Shown: positions 19,264 through 26,565 of the stretch, one piece after another | Layout of the letters: each line of letters begins with the position of its first letter | How positions within the stretch are numbered: the stretch's first letter is position 1 | DNA from: Chitinophaga sp. LS1 | GTDB taxonomy: Bacteria > Bacteroidota > Bacteroidia > Chitinophagales > Chitinophagaceae | Direction: 5' to 3' | NCBI RefSeq assembly: GCF_034274695.1 | Contig: NZ_CP128362.1 | Location: forward strand, 5,148,501 to 5,212,500 | DNA length: 64,000 nt | Notes under the pieces: generated by a model | The model's input: the letters and a program-made list of their open reading frames with translations, nothing else | What the model was told of the DNA's origin: nothing | Databases searched by the model: none | Made by a program: the position numbers and the translations under genes

Positions 19264-19821
19264 ATGTTTGACGAACATTCACAGCATCTGCGTAAATTTT
19301 TGATTGCTATCAACTACAAGGGTCAGGCTTATTTTACGGTTCATGGCATGGATTTCACCGTTACAGATGTGAATATTAATAGTAGTAAGGTATTACTCAC
19401 CGGGCAGGATAAATGGTGTTTTTTCCGTACCAAAACGGAACTGGCTGCCTATATAGCGCAGGCGGATCATCTGTGGGATGCGGACAATATGAAGGAATGG
19501 GCCAAAGGGCTGGATGAGCTTTCAAAAGTGAACGCAGAGATCGACCTGGATTTTATGCTGACAGCGAAGGACGATATTGATGATTACTATGAATTGTATA
19601 ATACTATCACCTTTGTTGAAGATTTTGCGGAACAGATCGATGATGAAACTATGTATGCCCTGACCCTGGGAAGCTCCACAGTCCGGGAATTCTTCGATGC
19701 CGCTGCGGACTATTTTCTCTGGAAAGACGGTGATAAGGAAATGCTGGCCATCAGGGGACCCCGTTTACTCCTGGCTATCAATAATATTTATAAGGAATTA
19801 GAAAAATGGATTGAAGTGTAA
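19264..19821 (+). CDS. Hypothetical protein, acidic, 185 aa
   Basis: Not recognised. The protein is acidic and soluble, with an N-terminal beta-rich part (about 10-65: INYKGQAYFTVHGMDFTVTD, then LTGQDKWCFFRTKTEL) and a helical remainder rich in Asp/Glu (ITFVEDFAEQIDDETMYAL). No signal peptide, membrane segment or metal motif. The ATG at 19264 is chosen over a TTG at 19237. It lies just downstream of repeat locus A and 104 bp before the CPCC protein on the same strand; the two might be co-transcribed, but nothing links their functions. Confidence 0.55.
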   Translation: MFDEHSQHLRKFLIAINYKGQAYFTVHGMDFTVTDVNINSSKVLLTGQDKWCFFRTKTELAAYIAQADHLWDADNMKEWAKGLDELSKVNAEIDLDFMLTAKDDIDDYYELYNTITFVEDFAEQIDDETMYALTLGSSTVREFFDAAADYFLWKDGDKEMLAIRGPRLLLAINNIYKELEKWIEV

Positions 19822-19925
19822 TAACATGTATATACAATAATAATTTATGTAACGCTGCAATACCCATGGACATAATTATCCATTACATTCGTTCTGTTCC
19901 CACGTTTAAAAAAAAAATCGTTGTT

Positions 19926-20447
19926 ATGCCCGATCAAATTATAATCAGCCGCGAAGATGCCATGACTTTACTAGCCTGGCAAAAGCTCCTCACTATGCAT
20001 CCTGAAAAAAGAAAGGACATCGTCGCAGAAATATTAATTGAATCAGATAAAGCAGATGAAGAAATCGAAGATGCACATGTAGATGGTGCTGAATATAATC
20101 ATGATATCGTTGATTATCTCAGGTCTGGATTACTCAATGTTACCAATGAATTTATAGAAGAAGATCTCAAAGAGTTATATCATCATGATATAGGGATTGA
20201 GGGTGAGCCACTGATATATGAACCCTGCCCTTGTTGTGGATATCGTACTGTAGAAGAATCTGCTGGTTATGATGTATGTCCTAATTGTTATTGGGAAGAT
20301 GATGGCAATGATGATCCAACTAAATATAGTTCCGTTAATCACTTAACCCTGCAACAGGGAAGAGATAATTTTAAACAGATGGGGGCCTCTGATCCGGCTT
20401 ATATTGACATCGTGAACAAGCATCCGAACAAGTACCTGAAAGCTTAA
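19926..20447 (+). CDS. CPCC-family cysteine-rich protein
   Basis: 173 residues with this start. A zinc-ribbon-like centre reads PCPCCGYRTVEE, with the CPCC motif at 101-104, and a second pair CPNCYWEDDGNDDP about 16 residues later, followed by LQQGRDNF. This is the pattern of the small CPCC cysteine-rich family, whose function is unknown; many members lie in polymorphic-toxin or immunity neighbourhoods, which is not evident here. The N-terminal 90 residues are helical and acidic. A longer frame from ATG 19866 exists, but it runs through a ten-A tract (19906-19915), so the ATG at 19926 is preferred. Confidence 0.65.
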   Translation: MPDQIIISREDAMTLLAWQKLLTMHPEKRKDIVAEILIESDKADEEIEDAHVDGAEYNHDIVDYLRSGLLNVTNEFIEEDLKELYHHDIGIEGEPLIYEPCPCCGYRTVEESAGYDVCPNCYWEDDGNDDPTKYSSVNHLTLQQGRDNFKQMGASDPAYIDIVNKHPNKYLKA

Positions 20448-20536
20448 CCCAGACTACCTTTTCATACATCAGTCAGCTAATTCGGTTTGGAAATGGCATC
20501 CTGTTTGTTATTAGAACGTTAAAACAGTTTTAAAAC

Positions 20537-20544
20537 AAGGAGGG
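20537..20544 (+). promoter_or_regulatory. Consensus Shine-Dalgarno site
   Basis: AAGGAGGG lies 4 nt before the ATG at 20549. Most genes in this window lack any Shine-Dalgarno sequence, as is usual in Bacteroidota, so this near-perfect site is unusual and fixes the start codon. Confidence 0.6.
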
Positions 20545-20548
20545 ACAC

Positions 20549-21079
20549 ATGAAAAAGGTAGTTTTATTAATGGCCTTAACAGCATTTTCAGTTGTTACAT
20601 TTGCGCAAACGCGATCAGAAGAGGTAACCAGTAAGAATTCATGGCTGAAGGTAGGTGTCAATGCAGGCGTGCCTTTTGGTAATCTGTCGAAGACGAGCAA
20701 TTTTACATTGGGCGCTGAATTGAAAGGACAGGTAATGTCTACAAATCATGTTGGTTTAGGTTTGACGACAGGGTATAATCATTTCTTCCCGAAGGATGGG
20801 TTTAATAATTTCGGGACAGTTCCATTAGGCTTATTCGTTAGGTACTATCCAAAGAGTCATGGATTCTTTGCGGGTACAGATGTTGGGTATAGCTTTGTGA
20901 CAGGTGTGGATGGTGCTACTGGTGGCGTGTATGTGAGGCCTCAGTTAGGGTATCATAATTATAGCTGGAACTTGTTTGCATTTTATAATGGGATATTCAG
21001 GAGTGAGGAGAATGGAAGTAGTATGCAGTATGCCGGGGTAGGTGCGACTTATAATATTCATTTTCACAAGAGAAAATAA
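20549..21079 (+). CDS. Outer-membrane beta-barrel-like protein
   Basis: 176 residues with a signal peptide (MKKVVLLMALTAFSVVTFAQ, cleavage after Ala/Gln near 19-20). The mature part alternates hydrophobic and polar residues with many Gly and aromatic residues (VGVNAGVPFGNLS, GLGLTTGYNHFF, GVGATYNIHF), consistent with a small eight-stranded barrel of the OmpW/OprF-like porin superfamily. The C-terminus ends in NIHFHKRK rather than the typical aromatic residue. Function unknown. It is a single gene, with a strong Shine-Dalgarno site upstream and a 20-bp hairpin terminator that overlaps its stop codon. Confidence 0.65.
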   Translation: MKKVVLLMALTAFSVVTFAQTRSEEVTSKNSWLKVGVNAGVPFGNLSKTSNFTLGAELKGQVMSTNHVGLGLTTGYNHFFPKDGFNNFGTVPLGLFVRYYPKSHGFFAGTDVGYSFVTGVDGATGGVYVRPQLGYHNYSWNLFAFYNGIFRSEENGSSMQYAGVGATYNIHFHKRK

Positions 21080-21121
21080 CGAAAGAAAAAGGTCTGCCGA
21101 AGGCAGGCCTTTTTCTTTCGT
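21079..21121 (+). terminator. 20-bp hairpin terminator of the barrel-protein gene
   Basis: Arms 21079-21098 and 21102-21121 with loop GAA pair over 20 bp with a single G-U. The right arm includes five T followed by CTTTC. The stem starts at the last base of the TAA stop codon. Being nearly symmetric, it could work in both directions. Confidence 0.8.
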
Positions 21122-21255
21122 ACAGGTATTTTTTAATCCACTGATTATAAGCCGCCGTTGCATCTGCTAAATGCGCATTTGCATAACTCACCACCATCCG
21201 CTTCAAAATTCCATCCCTTAAAACAGCCACTACTCACTAATTACTCAATTATTCA

Positions 21256-21263
21256 TACATTTG
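21256..21263 (+). promoter_or_regulatory. Possible -7 element of the lipoprotein gene
   Basis: TACATTTG fits TAnnTTTG and lies 42 bp before the lipoprotein ATG at 21306. No TTG is found at the right distance upstream, so the match is partial. Confidence 0.35.
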
Positions 21264-21305
21264 CGTTACCCGAAAGTCTGCATTGTTAAACCAATAAATA
21301 TAAAA

Positions 21306-21842
21306 ATGAACAAAACCATTCTGGCATCTGTATTCTCGATTGCAATCTTTTTCGCAGCCTGCAAAAGCAAAACTACATCTGAAAACGCGGACAGCAGTGC
21401 GACCACTACTACCACCACCCCTTCAGAAGAAAAAGCTACGCCAGCTAACGAGCCTAAATCTTATACTGTCACTTTCAGTCCGGATACCGCTTTCCTGGGC
21501 AAAAAGAAAGAAGCATTCATAAGACTGAAAAACGGCAAAGCTGTAGAGCTGTACGACAATGAAGGTAAAGTGACCGGTACAGAACTCACTTATGAAATTG
21601 AACTCACCAACAAGAATAAAGTTGGAGAAAGCAGTGTATTCATTAATCCAAACGACTTCCGTCTTACACTGGACAATGGTACCAACATCACGCACGATAA
21701 CTACCATTCTGTATCTGCTGATGCGGAATCTACAAAATCATCTGAAGAGAATAAATTCAGACTGCCTGCCGGCACTAAGCCAAAGACGCTGAATCTCTTC
21801 CTCGATGAAACAAGAGTAAGTGTAGGAGTGGAAATGAAATAG
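21306..21842 (+). CDS. Hypothetical lipoprotein
   Basis: 178 residues with a lipoprotein signal peptide; the lipobox is FFAAC, with Cys at about residue 19. A Ser/Thr-rich linker (about 24-50, many Thr in a row) leads to a beta-rich domain: YTVTFSPDTAFLGKKKEAFI, then ELTYEIELTNKNKVGESSVF and FRLTLDNGTNITHDNY, like an immunoglobulin-like or DUF4352-type extracellular fold. No enzyme motif. The gene is monocistronic, with an ATG at 21306 chosen over upstream in-frame codons because it gives the lipoprotein signal. It is followed by a short stretch of degenerate repeats and a terminator. Confidence 0.65.
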   Translation: MNKTILASVFSIAIFFAACKSKTTSENADSSATTTTTTPSEEKATPANEPKSYTVTFSPDTAFLGKKKEAFIRLKNGKAVELYDNEGKVTGTELTYEIELTNKNKVGESSVFINPNDFRLTLDNGTNITHDNYHSVSADAESTKSSEENKFRLPAGTKPKTLNLFLDETRVSVGVEMK

Positions 21843-21926
21843 CCCGAAAGGGAAATCATTCAAAAGGAGATCACGCAAAGTGAAATCACCCGGAAAATGA
21901 AATCACTCAAAGTCAACTAACTCATA

Positions 21927-21960
21927 AAAGGGCTGTTTTTGAATAAAGACAGCCCTTTTA
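21927..21960 (+). terminator. Terminator after the lipoprotein gene
   Basis: AAAAGGGCTGT (21927-21937) pairs perfectly with ACAGCCCTTTT (21950-21960), with a 12-nt loop. It lies 85 nt past the stop codon, and an ACTTTTT stretch follows. Confidence 0.8.
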
Positions 21961-22088
21961 CTTTTTCCGCATTCGTAAGTACCTTCCCAAACTCCCCACA
22001 GATAATCGTTTTAACAAATTTTTAAACTTTTCCCGATTGCGTAAATTCTCCCCGATTCCGGGCTGTAATTTTGCGTAAATTTTTTTGC

Positions 22089-24452
22089 ATGTCAGGAATG
22101 TTTAGGATCACACTACTTCTTATACTATTTTGCTTTCCAATTGTACTATTTGCACAATATAGCGGCGCCATTACCGGCCGCATTACCACCTTCGATGGCC
22201 AACCAATTGAACTGGTTTCAGTTTCTATCGTTGAATTACAGAAAGGTACCCTTACTGACAACGATGGTAATTATAAAATAGAAGACATCAATCCTGGTAC
22301 TTACACCCTAAGGATCCAGCTCCTTGGTGCTGCACAAAAAGAATTCAGTGTGGCAGTGACTCCCGGCCGGCCGGCTGTACTTGATTACCAGTTATCCAAA
22401 GAAAATATCCAGGTTTTACAGGAAGTGCGCGTAATCGGGAATGTCAATAAGTTCTCCAGGAAAGAAAGCTACTACGTAAGCCGTCTTCCCCTGAAGAACC
22501 TCGAGAACCCACAAGTTTACAACGTGGTGCCAAAGGAACTGATCGTAGAACAGATGTCCGTAGACCTGGGTAGCATATCCAAAAACGTACCCGGTGCGGG
22601 TATTCCCATGATTGCTAATCAGGGTCGTGTTACCTTCCGCCAGCGCGGTTTTGAAACAGAACCCAATGCGCGTAACGGTGTAGCTGGTGCAGCTTTCGCC
22701 ACCCTGGATCCTGTGAACCTGGAAAGGGTAGAAGCTATCAAAGGCCCGTCTGCCACCCTGTTCGGTACCAATATCTCCAGCAGCTACGGTGGTTTGTACA
22801 ACCGGGTTACCAAGAAGCCTTTCAACGGTTTTGGTGGTGAGGTTTCCTTTACCGGAGGTAGCTGGAACTACAACCGTCTAACCGTAGATGTCAATACACC
22901 CGTTAATAAAGAGAAAACAATGCTCTTCCGTCTGAATGGTGCTACTACCTTCCAGAAGAGTTTCCAGGATATGGGCTTTACTAATAACCTGAGCCTGGCG
23001 CCAAGTTTCTCTTACCAGATCACGGATCGTCTTTCCCTGCTGTTAGATGTGGAATTTGGGCAGGAAAAAGGTACTTCTGTAGTTCGGTTCAACCCTTACA
23101 CAGGTGGCGGTAAAACGCTCTCTATTGCCGATATGAAGTTCCCTTACAAGCGACTCTTCCTGAGCAATGAACTGGCTTACCAGACACAGATGATGAACAT
23201 CTTCGCCCAGATCAACTATAAGATCTCCGATCACTGGACCTCTCAAACCGTGGTATCCCGTGCCCGTTCTTCCATCAATGGGTATATCAATGCGCTGAAT
23301 GGTCGTACGGATTCTACCCTGCGTGCCAGTGTGATTTCGGGTTATACTACCTTCATCGCTACTGATATTCAGCAGAATTTTATAGGTGATTTCCGCATCG
23401 GTAAATTCCGCAACCGTATGGTAGTGGGCTTAGACTATTATAGTAACAGCAACTCTTTTGACAGAACGACTGTGGCAGGACCCACTATTAATTTCCAGCA
23501 TCCGGGTGCCAACTATCGCCTTAGTAAATCCAAAGTCGATTCATTAGTGGCAGTGGCTACCGGTACCGCTATCCGTAACGAAAACAATGGTGATAATAGC
23601 TATGCAGCATATGCTTCTGATGTGTTCAATATCACAAAGAACCTGATGGCCATGGTGAGTCTGCGTGTAGATTACTATCGTGCACAGGGTACGCATAGCA
23701 TTGTATACGACACCACTGCTGCGGGTACCAATTATCACCAGACAGCCCTGTCACCAAAACTGGGTCTGGTGTATGAAGTGCTGAAAGATAAGGTGTCCGT
23801 ATTTGGAAGCTATATGAATGGCTTCTTCCATGAAACCGGTACTGACTATGCGGGCAATGCATTCAAACCGGAAGAAGGTAACCAACTGGAAGGCGGTGTG
23901 AAAGTGGATGTATGGCAGCATAAACTGGTAGGTACTTTGAGCTACTACGATATCCAGGTGAAGAATGTGATCATTACCGATCTGGAGCATGATGGTTACA
24001 GCAAACAGAATGGTACACAACGTAGCAAGGGGCTGGAAGCTGAGATCACTGTAAACCCGGTTAAAGGGTTGAACATCGTGGCAGGTTATGCATATAACGA
24101 TAGTAAATATACAAAGTCTGATAGTGCTACACTGGGTTTAAGACCAGCATTATCCGGTCCTCCTAATATGTGGAACTTCTGGGCGAGCTATCATATTTCC
24201 AGTGGTAAACTGAATGGGCTTGGATTTGGTTTTGGTGGTAATGGTGGCGATATGTCTTATCAGACAAACACACGCACTACCAAAATTACCATTCCTTCTT
24301 ATGTGATGCTGGATGCATCAGTGTTTTATGAGAGATCTAAGTATCGTATTGGTGTGAAGGTAGATAACCTGACCAGCCAGAAAGCATGGTCTGTAAGGTT
24401 GACACCGCAACCACCGACAAGGGTGTTGGGTAGTTTCGCATTAAAATTCTAA
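22089..24452 (+). CDS. TonB-dependent receptor, siderophore type
   Basis: 787 residues. Signal peptide (about 1-21, ending LFAQ), then a carboxypeptidase-regulatory-like domain (about 25-105: GAITGRITTFDGQPIELVSV), a plug domain (about 120-240) with VEAIKGPSATLFG, and a 22-strand-type barrel ending KVDNLTSQKAW and LGSFALKF. The LFG plug motif and the end resemble ferric-siderophore receptors such as FhuA-like proteins, not SusC. It takes up a ligand across the outer membrane with TonB-ExbBD energy. Which siderophore or metal complex cannot be read off. A TAATTTTG element at 22066-22073 lies only 16 bp before the ATG, giving a very short leader; an upstream TTG at 22071 falls inside that element and is rejected as the start. 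Confidence 0.85.
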   Translation: MSGMFRITLLLILFCFPIVLFAQYSGAITGRITTFDGQPIELVSVSIVELQKGTLTDNDGNYKIEDINPGTYTLRIQLLGAAQKEFSVAVTPGRPAVLDYQLSKENIQVLQEVRVIGNVNKFSRKESYYVSRLPLKNLENPQVYNVVPKELIVEQMSVDLGSISKNVPGAGIPMIANQGRVTFRQRGFETEPNARNGVAGAAFATLDPVNLERVEAIKGPSATLFGTNISSSYGGLYNRVTKKPFNGFGGEVSFTGGSWNYNRLTVDVNTPVNKEKTMLFRLNGATTFQKSFQDMGFTNNLSLAPSFSYQITDRLSLLLDVEFGQEKGTSVVRFNPYTGGGKTLSIADMKFPYKRLFLSNELAYQTQMMNIFAQINYKISDHWTSQTVVSRARSSINGYINALNGRTDSTLRASVISGYTTFIATDIQQNFIGDFRIGKFRNRMVVGLDYYSNSNSFDRTTVAGPTINFQHPGANYRLSKSKVDSLVAVATGTAIRNENNGDNSYAAYASDVFNITKNLMAMVSLRVDYYRAQGTHSIVYDTTAAGTNYHQTALSPKLGLVYEVLKDKVSVFGSYMNGFFHETGTDYAGNAFKPEEGNQLEGGVKVDVWQHKLVGTLSYYDIQVKNVIITDLEHDGYSKQNGTQRSKGLEAEITVNPVKGLNIVAGYAYNDSKYTKSDSATLGLRPALSGPPNMWNFWASYHISSGKLNGLGFGFGGNGGDMSYQTNTRTTKITIPSYVMLDASVFYERSKYRIGVKVDNLTSQKAWSVRLTPQPPTRVLGSFALKF

Positions 24453-24458
24453 ATAAAA

Positions 24459-24642
24459 GGGGGAGTCTCGAAGCCATGTTTCCTTTTTCAAACATAAGAA
24501 CTCAAAACTTCAAGACGCCCCTTTTTTATTCGGGTACCTGATGGGGAGAATTCTCATGGCCTTCCTGTTACTCAGGATATATCCCCATTTTCAAAGAAAA
24601 TGGTTTTCATCCCCCGTTGGTGAATTCCCTCTTTCATGAATG
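24459..24642. repeat. Mosaic intergenic repeat, locus B
   Basis: Modules: an imperfect hairpin between GGGGGAGTCTCGAAG (from 24459) and CTTCAAGACGCCCC (24508-24521) followed by six T; a beta module beginning ATTCGGGTACCTGATGG at 24528; and an alpha module in reverse orientation ending at 24642 (CATTCATGAAAG on the minus strand). It begins right after the TonB-receptor stop codon and ends exactly at the broken DUF4198 gene. Confidence 0.75.
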
Positions 24643-24828
24643 TTTCTTATAATAAGAATAATTACATCGATATCTGACTTTATTATCATCAATCTCCCCA
24701 AAATAGACCTTTAGCGTCACGGTTTCACCCACCTTACCACTACCTTCAATCTCCAGCCAATACCCATGCGCCATGCTCAAAAGTGGCATTACAATCTCCA
24801 CGATAACATCGATTACTTTTTTCATCAT
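24634..24828 (-). pseudogene. Truncated DUF4198-like protein, 5' fragment
   Basis: A 64-codon frame starts with a hydrophobic leader and then reads AHGYWLEIEGSGKVGETV followed by LKVYFGE, the typical mature N-terminus of DUF4198 periplasmic proteins, which are normally about 230-270 residues long and often accompany TonB receptors for metals. Here only the first 50 or so residues remain. The frame then meets the alpha repeat (stop codon TGA within CATTCATGAAAG), so the rest of the gene was lost or displaced at the repeat boundary. It is convergent to the TonB receptor. The product is unlikely to function. Confidence 0.55.
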
Positions 24829-24840
24829 AGAACTTATATA

Positions 24841-24848
24841 TACCTTTG
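24841..24848 (+). promoter_or_regulatory. -7 element of the peptidase E gene
   Basis: TACCTTTG matches TAnnTTTG and lies 24 bp before the ATG at 24873. The -33 region (around 24818) is T-rich but has no TTG. It lies just upstream of the DUF4198 remnant start on the opposite strand. Confidence 0.5.
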
Positions 24849-24872
24849 TACCATAATATTAAACCAATATTC

Positions 24873-25574
24873 ATGAAAAACGTTGTACTTGCCAGTACTT
24901 CTACCCTTTACGGTGAAAAATACCTTCAGTACCTCCTCCCGGTCATGCAGGAACTCTTTGCCGGTATCGATGAAATCATCTTCATTCCTTACGCCCGTCC
25001 AGGTGGCATCTCGCACGATGAATACACTGCCCGGGCTAGCGATGGCCTCGCCACTATCGGCATCCATGTAAAGGGGCTTCATACTTTCGCAGATCCTGCA
25101 CAGGCTATCCGCGAAGCCAAAGGCTTCTTCACAGGTGGCGGCAATACCTTCGTCCTGGTAAAACAACTGCATGAGCTCAAATTAATGAACCTGCTCAGCG
25201 ATGTTGTCTCCAAAGGCACACCTTATATCGGCGCAAGTGCCGGCAGCAATATCGGTGGTGTGAATATGCAAACGACGAACGATATGCCGATTGTATATCC
25301 GCCCAGTTTCCATACCATGGGTTTAATGCCGTACAATTTAAACCCGCACTACCAGGAACCAACTCCCGGTGTTCCTCACATGGGTGAAACCAGAGAAACC
25401 CGTATACTCGAATTTCATACCCAGCAATCTATTCCAGTGATCGGTCTGCGCGAAGGCAGTTGGATACGTATCAAAGGAAATGAAATCCGCCTTGAAGGCT
25501 CCATGCCTGCAAAAATATTCGAACAGGGTAAATCACCTTACGAATTATCAGCAGGCAGTGACATTAAAATCTAA
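24873..25574 (+). CDS. pepE: Dipeptidase E (alpha-aspartyl dipeptidase)
   Basis: 233 residues, a typical peptidase S51 length. Motifs include GFFTGGGNTFVLV, the nucleophile elbow GASAGSN with Ser122, and NLNPHYQEP with the likely catalytic His. The enzyme hydrolyses dipeptides with N-terminal aspartate in the cytoplasm. No signal peptide. The start is ATG 24873 (MKNVVLASTS); an upstream TTG at 24846 lies within the -7 element and is rejected. A small membrane-protein gene follows after 2 nt and is probably co-transcribed. Confidence 0.88.
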   Translation: MKNVVLASTSTLYGEKYLQYLLPVMQELFAGIDEIIFIPYARPGGISHDEYTARASDGLATIGIHVKGLHTFADPAQAIREAKGFFTGGGNTFVLVKQLHELKLMNLLSDVVSKGTPYIGASAGSNIGGVNMQTTNDMPIVYPPSFHTMGLMPYNLNPHYQEPTPGVPHMGETRETRILEFHTQQSIPVIGLREGSWIRIKGNEIRLEGSMPAKIFEQGKSPYELSAGSDIKI

Positions 25575-25576
25575 AT

Positions 25577-25846
25577 ATGATACTTAATATACGTTCCCTT
25601 CGCAGGCAGATCAAAGCACAGCGATACAAGGATATTCCTGTTACGCTTAGCCTGCTGTTTATTCCTATGGCATTGTCCTTACTGATCACGGAAGAGATCA
25701 ACACCGCATGCATCCTGTTATCTGCATTCATAGCGGTTTACGCAGCTGGTGCACTCGCGATAAAAAAGCGAAGACCATTGTTTTTCAGGCCGCTTCTCAT
25801 TGCAGCCGCAATACTATTCGTGATTGTTTTAGAAAAGATCATTTAA
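25577..25846 (+). CDS. Small integral membrane protein (89 aa)
   Basis: Not recognised. The N-terminal 22 residues are basic (RSLRRQIKAQRYKDI). Three hydrophobic segments follow (about 23-39, 43-60 and 69-86), separated by short loops, one of them IKKRRPLFFR. It is co-directional with pepE and 2 nt after it, so the two are likely translated from one mRNA, though no functional link is known. Mosaic repeat locus C begins 4 nt after its stop codon. Confidence 0.55.
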   Translation: MILNIRSLRRQIKAQRYKDIPVTLSLLFIPMALSLLITEEINTACILLSAFIAVYAAGALAIKKRRPLFFRPLLIAAAILFVIVLEKII

Positions 25847-25850
25847 GCAG

Positions 25851-25969
25851 AAAGAGGGTGAACTCAAAAGTTAGATACACCCTCTTTTCATTCGGATACC
25901 TGATGCAGCCAGCGCCCATTTTAAGCGATTTTCAGGGGGCATTTATTTATAATACACCCTCTTTTTAAT
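25851..25969. repeat. Mosaic intergenic repeat, locus C
   Basis: A hairpin (AGAGGGTG 25853-25860 with CACCCTCT 25878-25885, followed by TTTT) is joined to one beta unit beginning ATTCGGATACCTGATG at 25890 and ending with a second TACACCCTCTTTTT. The alpha module is absent here. The first hairpin probably terminates the pepE operon. Confidence 0.75.
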
Positions 25970-26228
25970 ATTTTTTTATCACAGTCTAATTATCTTTTCG
26001 CTTATTTAACATTATGTTTTGTTAATTCTAAAAAGTTTACTTAAGTTTAACACATCATACTTATTTACTTCCTCTGAAACACCTTCTCCATCTAACCTTT
26101 TTCCTGTAGAGTTTTATCTCCATTTTATCCTAGCTGTAATCGTTGCGAAAGACATGTGAATATTTGAACGAACAATGAACATGAAAGAAGGGCAATCACT
26201 TATTAAATGTAACAAGGAGAACTTAGCT
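25970..26228. other. AT-rich leader region upstream of the hairpin array
   Basis: No gene or clear repeat. It must contain the promoter of the first susC operon, but no TTG-N20-TAnnTTTG pair stands out; the nearest candidates (for example TATGTTTT near 26010) are imperfect. Confidence 0.4.
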
Positions 26229-26508
26229 GTGTAATACCTACACTAATGGAATAATAATTTCCAAAATCTTAATTCGCTGCATGTTCCACGTGCAGTAAAC
26301 AGGAAGCTATTATCAAAAAAAACAATTCACCCGCATGTCATGCATGTGGTAATGGGGAACTATTTTCAAAATCAAAATGAACTGCATGTAACACGTGTAG
26401 TAAGAGGGGAATTATTTTCATAAACAATTTAAACTACATGCCTCGCATGTAGTAAAGGGGATCCTTATATCAAATAGAATAAAATTCAGGCTGTGTCTAT
26501 AACACAGC
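26229..26508 (+). repeat. Array of five or six 19-nt hairpins upstream of susC
   Basis: Hairpins at 26277-26295, 26331-26349, 26382-26400, 26434-26452 and 26490-26508, plus a degenerate one at 26229-26243. Centres are 50-56 bp apart. Four have 8-bp stems and 3-nt loops; stem bases change in a compensatory way, and mismatches are always G-U on the plus strand. Spacers are also related (start TAA, then an AGGGGAA-like part and a T-rich TATTTTCAAAA-like part). The array ends 57 bp before the susC ATG and so probably lies in its 5' untranslated region. Confidence 0.75.
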
Positions 26509-26565
26509 AGGGGGAAGTTTTTTGCTTTAACACACTCTATATTATCAACAAAAATTAGCAACTCA

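Noticed and set aside
26229..26508. CRISPR-like array (short dyads with 32-37-bp spacers)
   Set aside because: The spacers are related to each other and the dyads vary, the reverse of a CRISPR array, and no cas gene is present.
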